Made by a program: the position numbers and the translations under genes. The notes under the pieces were generated by a model. That model searched no databases. It was not told the origin of the DNA and saw nothing but the letters and a program-made list of their open reading frames with translations. From Lepturacanthus savala (lineage: Eukaryota > Chordata > Actinopteri > Scombriformes > Trichiuridae): a DNA stretch of 64,000 nucleotides. Positions 27,801-43,900 of the stretch are shown in pieces; the stretch's first letter is position 1, and each line of letters starts with the position of its first letter. The stretch is taken from positions 878,348-942,347 of the forward strand of contig CM060471.1 in the NCBI GenBank assembly GCA_030544235.1. Reading direction: 5' to 3'.

Positions 27801-30800
27801 CTGAAGAGAAATTTGAGCTTAATGATAGATTTTGTTTAGAACCTAGGGCTAGGAAATATAAAAAAAGCCTGTCAATTAAAAAATATTTAAATTAATAGAT
27901 AGTGATTATTGATGATTTTGTTTTAAATATTTGGGAGTGTTTCATGCCTAATAACCTACAGTAGTGTTCAAAATAACAGCAGTCCAATGTGACTAACTAG
28001 ATTAATACAGGTTTTTATTATATTTTTATGCTACATAGTAAACAATTTACCAGTAGGTGCAGCAGTAGATTCTCAGAAAACCATCAAGACCCAGCATTCA
28101 TGATATCATGCTGTTAAGGCTGTGACATTGGACAATTAGTTGAAAGGAGTGTGTTAAAAACAGTGTCTACGGCTGATTTTATAAACTCAAAACTATTTTG
28201 TACAAACTTTTTTTATTTCTAGGATTTAACAATCCTGTGAATCACTAAACTAACATTTAGTTGTATGACCACAGTTTTTTATAACAGTTTCACATCTGTG
28301 CAGCATAGAGTCACCAACTTGTGGAACATTTCAGCTGTTATTCAACTCCAAGAGTTTTTAAGCAACATTCCACATTCCATTTGCATTTCTTGGTTTTACA
28401 TCAGAAACAGCATTTTTGATGTCATCCCACAAATTCTTGATTGGACTAAGGTCCAGGGATTGGGTTGGCCACTCCATAATATTAATTTTACTGGTGTGGA
28501 ACTAAGATGCTGCTGGTTTACTGGTGTCTTTGTGGTCATTGTCTTCTTGAAACTCACATTTCAAGGGCATTTCCTCTTCAGCGTAAGGCACCATGACCTC
28601 TTCAAGTATTTTAATATATGCAAACTGATCCATGATCCCTGGTATGTGATAAATAGGCCCAACACCATAGTAAGAGAAACATCCCCCATATCATGATGCT
28701 GCAGCACCATCTTCACTGTATTCAGAGTGAACTGCAGCTTAAAAAGAGTTTTGGGTAGTCTCACAAGCTGTCTATGGACCCAAAAAGAACAATTTTACTC
28801 TCATCAGTCCACAAAATGTTCCTTCATTTCTCTTTAGGCAGGTTGATGTGTTATTTGATATATTGTTTCGTCTTCTGCACATGCCTTTTTTAACAGAGAG
28901 ACTTTGAGGAGGATTCTTGTAAATAGATCAGCTTCACACAGACGTCTTCTACCTGTCACAGCACTTACAGGTAACTCCAGACTGTCTCTGATCATCCTGG
29001 AGCTGATCATTGACTGAGTCTTTACCATTCTGCTGATTCCTCCATGCATTCTGATGGTTGTCTTCCATTTTCTGCGATGAGTCTCTGGTTTTTCTTTCCA
29101 TTTTAAGGCATTAGATCATTTTAGCTGCACAGCCTATAATTTTTGCACCTCTATATAAGTTTTCCCCTCTCTAATCAACTTTTAATCAAAGTACGCTGAT
29201 CTTCTGAACGTCTTGAATGACCCATTTTCCTCAGACTTTCAAAGAGAAATGCAAGTTCAACAAGTTCTGACTTCATCCTGAAACAGGGGTCACCTGATTC
29301 AATGTCACACTGTTATTTATTGAACACACTCCTTTTAAATAATTGTCCAATGTCACGGCCTTAAGAGCATGATATCATGAATGCTAGCACATATATTGAA
29401 ATATTTCAAATCAGTAAATAATAATAATTATGGATCATTTTACTCAGATTTTTAGTAATGTTGTCTAATGTTTGTCTGTTAAATGACTGGCTGTTTGATT
29501 CGATGATTGATCCAAGGAGGAGCAGCATCTGTAAATCACAACTTCTTCACCATGCTGAATTACACAACCTTAGAATGACTGGTTGACAAACTTCCCATCT
29601 CTCCAAGCATGCACTAGCCACTAGCTAATTAGTGTTGTTGCATGTGCCAGTTTACATCATACTACCTCTCTGAATAGTGCTCCATAGAAGGTGACTGTGT
29701 AGAAACAGTCCACTGTCCTCATGGAGATGTCCAGGTCCATCAACAGCCGCTTCTGCTCCTGACTGTTCACTGTGGCCCGGATCCTCTGATGAGACCGGGA
29801 CAGGGAACAGTTAGACAACAACAATCCTGTTCATGGCTGTTTCATAACATGGAAAGAAAATATTCGCAGCTGCAGACTGGGCCAGTGAAGTTAGTAAAGC
29901 CTCGAAGTATAGAACACACATTGAGTCAAGGAAGATTGTGGGGAATGGGTCAAATAATGTTTGGCAAGATGAAAAATCCCAAAACTTTTTAGAACACAGT
30001 TCTAAGAAGCTTGAATCATGTCTTTTAAAAATGTACATTGTGTGTTCAAGTTGGTTTCTAGTAATTTATATGTCCATTTCTATCATTGTTTTTTTTTTTT
30101 TGTTTTTTTTTTTTTTTTCAAAAAATCACTTTGTGTGATTTTTGACACAAAATATCAAAAAGTGTAACTGAAAAAGAATGATACATTTTAAATATATAGG
30201 ATATAAAATGTGTTAATAGCATGAATGCAGACTTCTGCCAGTGGTTCCTTCACCCACCTTCACAGCCATGATCAGGCTGCTGGGCACGTGTCTCATCTTG
30301 TCCACCACTCCATACGCTCCCCGGCCCAGCTCGCCAATCTGCTCCAGGTCATCCGCCTTCACCTCGAAGTTCTGGTCCAGACACAGCGACACAATAAGAT
30401 CACATTATAGAGCTAACGTGTCAACACTTATACGAGCCCTGAATACTGTGGGTTGGATTTGAGGAAATGTGAGAGTACATTCGTAGTCAATTCGTAGTCA
30501 GTAATTCGTATTTAGCACTTTACTGCACCTGTTTATTTAACCTTAAACATATGTCAGTCAGTCATTTTCTATACCCACTTATTCCTCATTAGGGTCACAT
30601 GGTCTGCTGGAGCCAATCCTAGCACATTACAGGTGAGAGGCGGGATCCACCCCAGATGGTCAACAGTCTATCATGGAGCACACACACCATTCACTCACAC
30701 ACTCACACCTATGGGTTAGGGTTCATCTCCAATTAACCTCAGCATGTGTTTGGACTTGGGGAGGATCCAACATATGAAAATTGGTCTTCTGAGACCCAGG

Positions 30801-33800
30801 TATTCATTTCAATCTCAAGGAAAAGTGCTAAATTTGTTTGTCACAACTGAATGTGTTTGGAATGTTAATCAGACAAGAAGAGAATTATAACTCCATTCTC
30901 TATTTTCTGACATTTTCTGACTCTATTTTCTGCGAATAATTGATTCATGAAAATGATTGTTATTGGAAGCCAACAAATGTATTCATTTTTTTCTGATTAC
31001 ATTAAGTTCAGAGCAATCATCAGAGCCCCAGCATCTGTTAAAACTGAACAGTTCAGCTGAATGCTGGGATTGCTGCGCGAAACAATAATAAAAGCAAACA
31101 ATAAAAAAAAGACAGTTTGACTCGTCGCCAACTTGAGCGGGGTAAAAACAGGCACCTCTGCCAATGGAAAATTCCACTTATTTGATGAGTTTAAAATAAA
31201 TATTTTTACTGCCTGATGGGAACCATTCCAGTCTCACTACAATCCAGTAATGTTCACCGGGCCGTTCTTTACAGCCCAAAATACACTCACAGGAGGAAAA
31301 AAGTCAACGTGTGAGAAAAAAATACATATAAAAAAGCTTGAATGGAATTAGGAAAAGTGCAAAGATGAAGGGTGAATAATGCTCTTGATGCCAGAGATGA
31401 GTAGAAGAAATAAGCCAAAAAAATAAAATTACCTTCTCTCCGATGGTTACACAAGCTTTTGAATCCAGATCTCTGGGCGGTCTGAAACACACACAAGCAT
31501 TTTGTTACAGAGAAAGATGTTCAAGTTCTGTTGTCAATCAAATAAATGCTGATGACTACATGTTCTCAGTCTGTCTGCTGCTTAGAAACTAAATAAATGA
31601 ATACAATAAAAACAACTTAATTTATGTAGCACTTTCCAATACCATGTTAGAAAGTTGAGAAACAAGTTTTATTCTTGACCTTGGAAAGAACAGCTTGGCT
31701 AAATAAAGAAATTAACTCAAGGTTCACTCACTAACTTTCTCTAGACGTTCACTCACATCTCATGGTCTTTCTAAATCTAAGACTGTTTGCTCAATATAAC
31801 CAATATGTGAGGATAGAGTCAATCTACATGCATTCATACTACTCATAATAAGATGAAGAGGAGGTTGAAAGCTCCAAAACAGGGGACCTTGTGAATAAAA
31901 TATTATAATATATAATAAGAAGAATAACAAAACAAATAAAATCGATGTTAAATGAATAAACTGGAAGAGCACTCTGAGATCCCAAAAAGGATTTCTTCCT
32001 GATGATTACCAGAATATAATCATCTGTTCATGGTACCATTCCCAACATTCACTGAAAGTTTAATGAAAATCAGGGCCAAACTTTTCTACTTATCCTGCTA
32101 ACAGACAGACAAATACCAGTGAAAATATAACCTCCTTGGCGGAGGTAATAAAATAAATATTAATGAATAAATAAATGTTATTAAATAAAAGTATTAAGAT
32201 GAATAAAATATGTTCAAATAAATAAACATAAAATATATTAATTATAAGAAGAATGAACAGTGTAACTAAAGAAAAACACAACAAATTAAAAGCATGAATA
32301 CAATCAATTAAAACATCACTTAACACAATATGTGTAATACTTGTGAGGTTTGTTAATTAAGATGATTCACTTAAGACCAAGTGAAAATGTTGTTTTTTTC
32401 CTGCAGCTCAGTATTTTTTTGGGCTCAACAAGCAGCTGCAGACTTCAGTACCACACTGAAGAAGATCTACAAAACGTACAAATAATTCAGGAGTTTTAAT
32501 TAGATTTGATTAGACTGTACTGTATTGATGCTATGAGAAGTTTCCCTCAGGGAAATTGAGACAGTTGTATTGTAAGAAACAGTGTGATTATCAGGAGGTG
32601 CAACATGTAAAATGAAATATGAGTATGGGGTGGAAAATGATAACATTGGTGGAAACACCTTCCATCGTGTTTACTGACATGTTTTGCTGAGCTGTGCAGG
32701 AATGTGGGCTGGGTGTGTGTGCATGTAAACATGATATAGTGATGGATCTTACACTGCAGCAGGAGGAGGCTGCTCAAACGCCTCTTTGGGAAGCTTGAGC
32801 ACTGGCTTCCTCTTACCTGAAAACATAAAAGAGGAAATCATGAGACATACTAAACATTCGTGATGAGAGCTACAAAACATGAGTGAGGATATAAATTTGC
32901 TGAGTGAAGGTCTGATACATTAGGACATTATGAGGAGTTGTGCAAATCGTACATACATCAATGTGATGAAATACATTGATTAGTAAAGTGTTTAACTCAC
33001 TGAATTATCAAACAATGCAGTTCCTAAGTTGATTTTCCTCTAAAGTTAACTAATGATTATATTTTAAGGCAAATCTGGTATGATATTTTTATAGGTTTTC
33101 CACAATTACCTAAGTTATTAAAGTGTTAAACTCAGATTTGAAGTGAGACCACACCATTCTGCACAGAGAAGTGGAGAGGGAACCACATTTTTTTTAGTTC
33201 TAATCATTATCCATTTATCTGTAAAATGAGGGAAAAAAAAGAAATATGAGAATCCCAGCACATTACAGGTGAGAGGCAGGGACACACCCCAGACTGTCAC
33301 CAGTCTATCATGGAGCACACACACCATTCACACACACTCACACCTAGGGGCAATTTAGAGTCTCCAATTAACCTCAGCATGTTTTAGACTGTGGGAGGAA
33401 AGCAACAACGATTTTATAAGGAAAAATGCAGAAAAGTTTCAGATTTTTTTAAACTTGTTTTTCCTCACTACAATGTAGTAGTGTGGAGTATTGTGTTAGA
33501 CAATGTAACAGAAAATGTAATCCTACTTAAATACAGACAAAACTAGATGGAAGATGTTATCTGCATTTTCTCTATTTTTGTTATATTTTATAAAACAATC
33601 GCTCAATAATACAAAATAATCATTTGTTGCATAAACATTTCTTGCATCCATCCTCCAGCCAGATTACATATTTTCTATCAAGTAAAAAGGTAAATTACAT
33701 GCTTTGGACATTGCTTTAACTAATCAGTTTCTCCACTAACATAAAAAGGGAAAATCTATAACTAATTCTATAATGATTTGGTTTCAAATTATGGTAGACA

Positions 33801-34910
33801 ATACAAATATTTGAACTCTTGTTTGAAGAACAACAAGCAAATCAACTCTCAGTAAACTGTAAAAGGTGATTATTTAAATAAGATGTATTTAAATAACAAT
33901 TATTTAAATAGTAAGTTAACTGTAACCATTTAGCTTAGCACAAACTGAATATGTGTCAATATTTGAAATTATCATTTCAATTTGGTTAAATATAGAAAAA
34001 ACCAAAGACCTGAACTTTTTAAGTCCTGGTTGGCAGATTCAGGCTAGCAGTTTCCGCCTTTTCCATCATTTCTGCAACTAGCTGCTGGCTAAAGCTACAT
34101 ATTTACTCTGGTATCAATCAAGGGAGCAAAAATAAAGCGTATTTCCCAAAATGTGGAACTCTTTCTGAAAGTCATTTTGTGAGCTGGCATCTGTGTGTGT
34201 GTACAATCTCCTGTCAAAGTGTTTAGTCTGACTGTTTAGAGGAAAGTAAAAGCAGAAGAAGGCAGACTGATGAGACTCCAGAGGTTTCACTGGCAGCGGA
34301 GCACAGCACAAGATTAAAGCATATTTGACTTCTTAACATAGCTCAGGATGAGAGATCAGTTGATCAGAGTTCATCCTGATCAACCTTTTACTCGCACCAG
34401 CAGTGTGCAGGCTGTAAACCTTGCCATCTGGACCTTTTTTTGTTGTTTAAATCAAACCTCCACAACATTCAGAGCAGCAAATTAGCACTAAATAATTCAA
34501 ATGACTCAAATGTCACACACACTGATGATTCCCTGCTCTTTTCAAAAACTCTCACTGATGCAAAATGACTCAAAGTTTCCTCAGCCATCGCTCACTGACT
34601 GGTTCTGCCTGGATCAGGTCACAAAAACTCTGAAAAGGTGCAATGACTTTATATTTGCTGCTTATACAGAGACTGACCGAAGCGCCTCCATCTCCTCCTT
34701 GACACATTGCTTACAGCTGAATGAAGCGAATGACTCCAGCTCCTGATTGAATGGAACAGACATTGAAAGCAAGAAGAAGATGAGGAGGAGCAGCAGGAGC
34801 AGGAGTGAACACACCTGGACTGGTCTGACAGTCCAGGTGTGTTCACTCAACTTGGAGGCACTGCACTGATGGTTTAATGACTGTGCACCTATAGGACGGG
34901 TAGTCACACT

Positions 34911-34962
<52 letters not shown>

Positions 34963-37900
34963 GCGTCTCATCTCCAGATCTGGTCTGGAACCAACCTCCT
35001 CCTCTTGGCTTTCAGCAGCTGAAGCCAATGAGACTTTGCTGCAGTTCCTTGTGTTCCCCTGTTGAACTGTGGGATTTACTCACTAAAAACCCTGTAACAT
35101 TGACGATATCTACTTAAAATGGATTCACTTGAAGATCTAGAGCTGCTACTAATGACAATTTTGATAGTCGGTTAATCGATTAGTCAATTGTTGAAACGAT
35201 AAATCGATTAGCTGGCTGGTTTATAAAATGGTGTAAAAGATGAAGATGCACGCTAAAATCTCTTTTTTTCCAGACCAACAGTCCACAACCCAAATATCAT
35301 CGGTTTACTACTGAGTTTACTATTACTATAGAAGACTAACACCAATTTGGACATTTTCCTCTTAATAATGACTCAAATCGATTAATCGGTTAATGCTGAC
35401 AGAGAGCAACATTAGCAATGTTAGTAGTTTTTTTTGTCCAGACCAACAGTCCACAACTCAAAGATCATCAGTTTACTATTATAGAAGGCTAAAGAAACCA
35501 GGAAATAATCAGAGAAGAGAAGCTGGAACCAGAGAATTTGGACGTTTTCTTATTAAACTCAAATCGATAATCAAAATACTGACAATAGTTGTCAACTAAT
35601 GGATTAATGGACTGATTGCTGCAGCTCTATGAACAACTGAAGTCTTATACTAGCTTCACAAATAAGACACTTTTTTGCATAGGAGGAGGATTGTGTGAGA
35701 ATTGTCTCCCTTCACTTCAAAAAGTCAGTATGAAGAGGAGGAATGATTACAGCAAAGGAAAAACATGTTTCACTGTTTATTTTGCTACATGTCTGTTGAT
35801 TTAAGGCAGACTCAAACCGTCCTTTAAGGCCATATTCAAGTCATTCCTCTTTATTGCCCTCTGATGTCATAATGTGCTATTAAAAGTTAAAAGTGAAGGT
35901 GTGGCTCTTCAGAACATGTAAAACTGTGCCAGAGGATTAACCTGAACCTACATTGCTGTGGAGTAGGTTTGGGCATTGTTAGGAATTTAATTGATACGGA
36001 TACCTGTTGATTTACATCACTGAACTGTTGTGTATGCCTCTGGTGTCTCAGCTGCAGCATGGCTTCTGAAGAAAGGACTGCATGTTTCAATGCATAGAAA
36101 CACTAGAGGGCTTTTATATGAAACAGGTAACAGGGGTGAAACCTAAAGCGTTGAGTAAAAAGTGTTTTCTCATGTCTGTTGCTTATGTTTTTACAGCTGA
36201 TAGATATTGAAACTAAAGTGATTGTTGCTGGTATGTCAACATGAGTATCAACAGATCATTTCACTGTGTTTTTGCCAAGAACTGTTCAGAGAAAAAAGGC
36301 AAGCCTTCTGTTCTATAAATGATGTACTGCTGCAGTCGCGTGTGTGCCACATGTGACACGTACAGCTCAAGCTCTATTACCTATTAGCATCAGCACCGAC
36401 ATGAAAATTAACAGGTGATGTGGCAAAGATGCCCTGCTGACCATCCTGGGTGGACAGAATGTACCTAAAGCCACTTCATGATGTTGCTGGTGTTACTACC
36501 TTTGTACATTCTTAACTTCCTATTTACATATGATGCTCTTGCATATGTGTGTGTACTGTGGGAAACATGCAGCATCGCCTAACGATGATGGCTTCATCAT
36601 TGTTAGAGGGTGGTTGAAATGACATTAAGTTAAATACAGATAGCAGTTGTTCCAATGCTTAAATCAGTGTTCATTTTGTAACACAAGACTAGACAAAATA
36701 TATTCATCAACAACGTTTTTTTCATGACTAAAAAGGAGACAAAGATGAACTAGAATCAACACGTTTACCACTGACTGCGACAAAATTAACATGCATTTTT
36801 TACTGACAAAAAACAAGACAAAATCTACTTTATTAATTAAAAACTTAATAAAATGTCTTTCTTTTTTCTTCACAGACTTTTTAAATTACATCCAAAAAGT
36901 ACCTTCATTGGATGCATGCTTGTATTTTTCCTCCTGATTCTCCAGTAAAACATGCTGCCAATCAAAATTAATTTCACGTTACCCCATGTTTCAATAATGT
37001 ATTCTTGCCTGAAACATACTGAAAAGTAGAAGCTAATAATGGATTATTCCTCATTTTAGATGTAGCTGCATCTGGGTTCATAGCAATTAGCAATTTACCT
37101 ATCTTACTTAGGACATTACATCAGCAGTGTTTTGGTTTATATCAGTAGTTTGTTAGTGTGAAATCCACACCTGTAGACTCTTTGTAGCTGCTCCTCTACA
37201 ATCTATACAAAATCTACTATAAATCTTGAGAAAACAACTAAATTGAATGTAATCGTTTGACGAGATAGTTTTGATTAACATTACTATCAACCTTCTGTCA
37301 AATCTTTTAGTCTAAAACTAGACTAAAATACTTTGGATTTTCCTGCAACAAAACTAGACTAAAATGCCAGGACTTTGTTCCAACTAAAATGTGACTAGAC
37401 CCAAAAAAGAATGTAACTCAACTAAATATAATTAAAACTCATTTCACCATTTGTCACAAGGCTAAGACTAAAACTAAACTGAAAATAGCTGACCACATTA
37501 ATACTAACTTAAATGCTGCATTTCCACCGACAGTATGGGCTCAATTCACCGTAGCCCACTTTTTTTTGCATTTTTCAGATTCCTTTATTGATACTGCTTA
37601 ACGATACGATTCTTTATCGATTCTCTTATCGATTCTAATTTCGGAAAAAGGAGTTTGATTATGAAGTTTGTTTGCTTGGAAGTCACGACCTTACAATCTC
37701 AACAGCAGGTCAAAAGACCCCAAAGCCTAGATACCGTGTTAACCGTAGCAATATGTAACTGTAAAAATACACAAGAATGTGGAACATTCTACTAACACAT
37801 TTTTCCTAATAGAAATTTAAAAAATCTCCTTTTTTAAAGGATATATGAGCTGACTACGCACTCAAATACAACTATAAAGAAAGATAAATACTGTCAAATA

Positions 37901-40843
37901 CAACAGAACAGTGCATAGTGCAATCTGAAAATACAATGAAGAATTAACAATTCTTTAGCAGAGAAATAAGCATGTGTTCTTTTTCAGGAAGGATACGTAA
38001 CCATAGAGGTGATAGCTTGGCTACTGCAGCTGCTGCTGGGTTGAGATGTATCACTCCGAAGCGTCAAAAACACAACACTCCATTAACGTTATTCCATGTT
38101 TGGGCATATTTGTCGTGTTCCCTCCCGACGCTACATTATGTCCATTTTACAATGACTGCAAGTCATCTGTTGCTATCCTTTTTTCATAAAATGAAGCCAA
38201 ACTTTTGGAGCTTTTTGAATCTGGTGGGCGCCATTGATGTTTACGACATGCTAAACTGGCGTAATGTCATCACGTAATTAGTCGTGCTTGCTGGAATCGA
38301 GTGCGCGTAACTTGGGTAAGTTAGGTGACGGCTGATTGGAATCGACAAGAGAAACGTTAGATAAACAGCCAAACGATTCCATGGAATTGAAACACATGGA
38401 ACCGGTTCTCTACCGGTTCTCGATTCCCATCCCTATTGATGAGTGGATGTGTCGCTGCATGTTTGTTTGTATTAGCATCTCTTAACTCCGTCGCACTGTT
38501 GTTTACTGACCTGCTAACCTAACCTGCTAGCTAACCTGCATGGCGCATATAGGCAGGGCACAGATGCAAGCACTGTCAATGCCATGATTGGCTACGTAGC
38601 GTAAGTGAACCGTATTGTATCATTGGCTGGACACCTGTCACTCACTGAGTGAGAAACAAAAAAACAGCATTGTTGTGCGAATTAAATAGATTAGATTAGG
38701 TCTAATATTAGATATTAATTAATACGTTTATGTTGATTTTATTATGCGCTGGATAGATTTTCTTATGTCTGTGTAGATTCTCACTCATCCAGGTCATTGT
38801 AGTCAAGGGGTTTTTCAAAAGTAGGCAACTGGACTTTTTCTTTGAGCTTGAAGACGTTTCACCTTTCATCCGAAAGGCTTCTTCAGTTCTAGCCTGATGA
38901 TGGAAACCAGGAGCTATATCTCTGGATCACAGAGGGTGGAGCTATAGACCACACCTCCCATCCCATAACAAAGGGTCACATAGGTCACCCTTCACAGTGT
39001 GAATTTGGATGAGAGTCGTTGTGGTAACGACTCTCATTCCAATTCAAGGTGTGACTTGGAATGAGAGTCGTGGTCACATGATCCAGAGAGAGAGTCCTGC
39101 TCTGATGGTGAAGAGCAGTTAAACTTCCTGGGATGAGATCTCAAGGCAGGATGGTATGTAGCAGATAGGTTATGACGCAGATTTTCTTATGCGCTGAGAA
39201 TGTACGGGCAGTGCGCGATTGCGCATGCGCACAGCTTAGAGGGAACATTGGTTCCAAGCGAGCTGAGCAGTTACTTTAATGTGATGTAATCAGGCTACTG
39301 GCCACTGATTGGACATAGATTTACAACACAGGATGATGGCACGAAAACCAAAGCCTGACATGCAGTGGTCCATGTCAGAGGTGGACATTGTTTTATTTTG
39401 TTTACGTATTACACAGATAAGTACATCACTGTAGCTTCACGTAAGCCTGTTATGACGACCCCATCCACACTAATTCCTGATGGAAACCAAATGAGGTCAT
39501 GCCACACTATATCATGGTGGGTTGAGCTGGTACTGTCTGTGGAAAAAAGACTATAGGTACGTTATTGACCCAATTAGGAACCGATACCAAAAAAGACCAG
39601 TTCCTGGTACCCGGTCCTACTGTTGAGATAAAACACAAACACATTTATAGCTGTGAATGGATCTGTTATTAAAACAAGCTGTCCTTAAGGCATGTCATGT
39701 GTCCACACATGTGTGGTGCATCCAGTGTATGTCCTGGTTTCAAACAGTGCAGGGTGTGACACTGCTGTTCTATGCAGCCCTCCACCAGTGGCCTCTTATT
39801 GCCTGCCTCCTGGTCTCCACTTACCAAAGCAGCTTTGTTGCACTAAAATGTCAGTTTGAGCCCCTCCTACATGCATTTACACAGACAACAATAGTAACTA
39901 GAAACCAACGCTCTGCTAACACATACACAACCAACACGAACACAGACAACTACAAAACACTCAGAGAAGACACCTGCACCAAACCTGTACTTTAATATGG
40001 TTCATAATATTAATGTGTGCATCTCCATCTATATCAATATTATGATAAAAAATCCTGTTGAAGGCATTTATTCCCACCTAGGAAGTTTGGAGCTCTGTGC
40101 AAATTTCAAATGAGTCATAAGTTCATCATGTTGGCCCTGATGGATATGTCAACAAACGACGTTTCAGTGCTGAAATAATAAGTCAGTTAATCTAAAGTTA
40201 AGCAATGTTTATTTTAGCTTTCGAGTGAATTGTCAATTATTTTCTTGATTAAAAATTGATTAGTCCTAATCTATAAAATATCATGGAACCTCACTCTGAC
40301 AGAGCACCAACATTTCTCTGTGGAGAGAGGAGAACCTTCCAGAAGAACAACCATCACAGCAGCATTTCACAATTAGACCTGTATGTTAGAGGCCAGACAG
40401 AAGCCACTCCTCACTGAAAGCTTCATGATGGCCGGCTTGGAGTTTGCCAAAAGGCACCCGAAGGACTCTCCAACCACAAGAAACAAAATTCTCTGGTCTG
40501 ATGAACAAAGATTCAACTCTTTGGCCTGAATGCCAATCACCATGTCTGGAGGAAACCAGCCCCCCCTTCATCACCAGGCCAATACCATCCCTACAGTGAA
40601 GCATGGTGGTGGCAGCATCATGCTATGGGGAAGTTTATCAGCATGAATGACACTTTTCTGCCACCACTTTTTTGGGAACTAGCTTTATTCAGGACTGTGG
40701 CTGACTCAGATCCCATAGACATCTGAAGTCCAGAAGAGTGCAGTCCTAGGAACAGCCAGGAAAGATACTGTGCAGAAGCCTCAAACTCCCAGGACCTGAG
40801 CTTGATGACGACAGGTACCACCCCAAGAGAGGTGAGAGGGATG

Positions 40844-40917
<74 letters not shown>

Positions 40918-43900
40918 GTCAGTCAATTATTTTTAGACCTGCTTATTCCTTACTAGGGTCATGGGTCTGCTGGAGTGGAGGGGAATTTATTCTTCTTTAA
41001 TCACAGGTGATGTATTATAGATGAATTGTCTTGCGATATATCGATTATCACAGAAGAGGAATCAGAGAAGTTTATTTCTCCAAATAAAAAGACATAAAGT
41101 GATGGTTAAAGGGGGATAACAGGATCATTGTTATTGTTGCTATTGCTACCTCTAAGATTATTTACTAATCCAAAACCAAACGCAAAACCAAATGTGCTTC
41201 AGGGACAAAGAAATTGTGTTTAAAATTGATGAAATCATGCTCATAGCATGAACATTCTACCATTTTTAATGCTTATTTAAGGGCTATAATATACCCGGAT
41301 CATACTGGATATGTCAAGCAATATATATATTTGAAGGTTTTAAAATCTGGTAGTAGTATATCATCATAGTATAGTATAGTACAGTATACATAAATGTATA
41401 ATATAAACAAATATTTGATAAGGATCCCTTGAATTCCTTTTGTGGGTTTTATAAGAATTGTGCAATACAGTAAATTGTTTTTGGTATTCTCTGGAAGAGG
41501 GACTGTGCCTTAGAGACATGGTTTCTAAATGCATTCACACATATCTAACATTTCTGTACAAACATGTCTTGTCATTACTTGACATGTACACACACGATAC
41601 ATCTACATTAAGATACTGTACCATCTGCAGATATGATCACTCAGTCAAGCTCTGATACATGTATTTGAAAACTAAACTACATTAAATAAAAGCAGCTGAT
41701 TCGGATCAAGATAGTCACAGCTTTCACAATGTTCACTGTGTTGATTTTATGCTGCATTAGCATCAGCCGACATACTGCAACTAACTGATTGAAACTGCTG
41801 AAAAAGTGCTCAATGTACCTCTATTAAAAATTGAGTGGTTAAGGAACAAGGACTAATAATGTAAAAATGCAGGGGGGAAAAAAATCTTAATTTCCAGGCA
41901 TTTTAAAACACAGCTGCTAGCCTGAAGCTAATGCTCCTCCGTAAATGACTGGTGTAGCTGCAAAAAAAATAAATCAGTTGCTGCTGTGACAGTAACTTGA
42001 TACTGAGTGTAAAACAAACAGTGGAAGTTGTCAGGCCATGGATTATTTAATTCATATAAGCCACATCAGTTTACAGGATTGGACAAGTAATGTATAAAGT
42101 ACTTATCACTCAAACACATTCTCCACATGAACAAGAAGAGCCAGATAATATAGATCTTTAAAGAATTATGTTTAAACAATGATGGGCAAGGACAAACACA
42201 AAAAATCAATGCATTTCATTATAGAACTGCAATGACTGGTCAATTAATTGATTAGTTGCCAACTTTTAAATTAACCGTCTATTTTGATGATTGATTAACC
42301 CATTGAAGCCTATGAGCCTTTAAGTCTATGACTGTCATTTTATAGTTAAAATAAAAACATTGAAATGTTATTCATACAATTTTTTTTCAAATGACATGAT
42401 GGTAGACAGCTTAGACAAAAGATTTGAAGCAAATAATTTAGTGCTTCCTGTCATATGATATCATCGACTTCCTGCCCCGTCCTCCTGAGAACATGGAAAA
42501 GACAAACCCTCCCAGAAGAAGGTCATTTTATTCAGATTATGATTTTGAAATGCATATATCTATTTAATCATTCAAATAGGTTTATGTGTAAGCGACAACT
42601 ATAATAGCCATTAAAATGCTATTTTCTACAAAGAAAATAGTACAAAATGTAAAAAAAATAGATAGATAGCATAACAATACATAATACATAACATAACAAT
42701 TGTTAGTGACTCAACTGTTTTAATTATATGCATGAAATATTTGAAAATAATCTGTGTTTCAAAGGGTTAAGTGTAAAATGACAGCCAAAGACAGCTCTTA
42801 GATTGAAGTGGTGATTTTTAAGAAAGAAAATAAATTTGTACATTTTCTATCTTAAAAATGACTCAAGGTTCATGTCTCTGGTTCTGGGGGATTGTTTCTT
42901 CCCTGATGGCAGCAGCGTATTCCAAGATGACGACACCAGGATTCATGGCTCAGATTGTGATGGAGTGGTTCAGTAGCATGAGACGTCATTTTCACATGGA
43001 TCCACCACCATAGTCCAGACCTTCATCCCATACACAACCTTTGGTGTGTGGAGAAGACTTTGTGCAGTGGTCTGACTCGACCATCAATACAACATCTTAG
43101 TGAAAAATCAATGTAACACTGGATGGAAAGAAATCTTGTGAGATTGCAGAAGCTTATCAAAGGGTTTTTTGGCCAGACAGTGTGGTTGCAGTCCTATTTA
43201 ATTAAAATGGTGTGACGTTATGCAACAATTTTGAGGATAAATTAAAAATCTGTAGTGCTATTCAGAGATTTAAAACACTGTTTGAATTTAGGGTGATAGA
43301 TTAAAATAAGACATATGATAATATATTATTTGAAATATTTGATATTTAATTGATAATATATTGTGTTGTTAGCTATATCCAGTTTACAAGTAAGGACATT
43401 ATGATTTTATTCAAATCAGAGTAAGAAAAGTGTTAGTGATTAAAGGTTAGGATCTAATTGGTAATGGATAAACATCAGCATATGTTATGCATGCATGTGC
43501 TGCTTTTCTTTCTTTTTTTCTTCATTGTTTTGTCTCTTATTTTAAAAGAGAACAAACCAATATTTATGTTTTCTCTTGCCTTTGACAATTGCTTTAAATT
43601 GTTATATATAATTTAATTACCTTGCAAGTGTAATCGTAAAATCTTATAATCTTAAACTTAACTTCTTCTTTGTCACCTGATACCTGCTTGACTCCATATA
43701 CATAATAATGAATAATGCAATAATAATGAGATATTTTATTAGAAAGGATTTATTTAATAAACAGGACTAAAAATATCTACAACATGAAGAGACGGGATCA
43801 ATAAATAATAAAATAAATAAATAAATACTTTAATGTGCATTAGTCAGACCTGGAACTTTGTCAAATGATACACCTTATACATTGTCAAAAGAAAAGGTTT

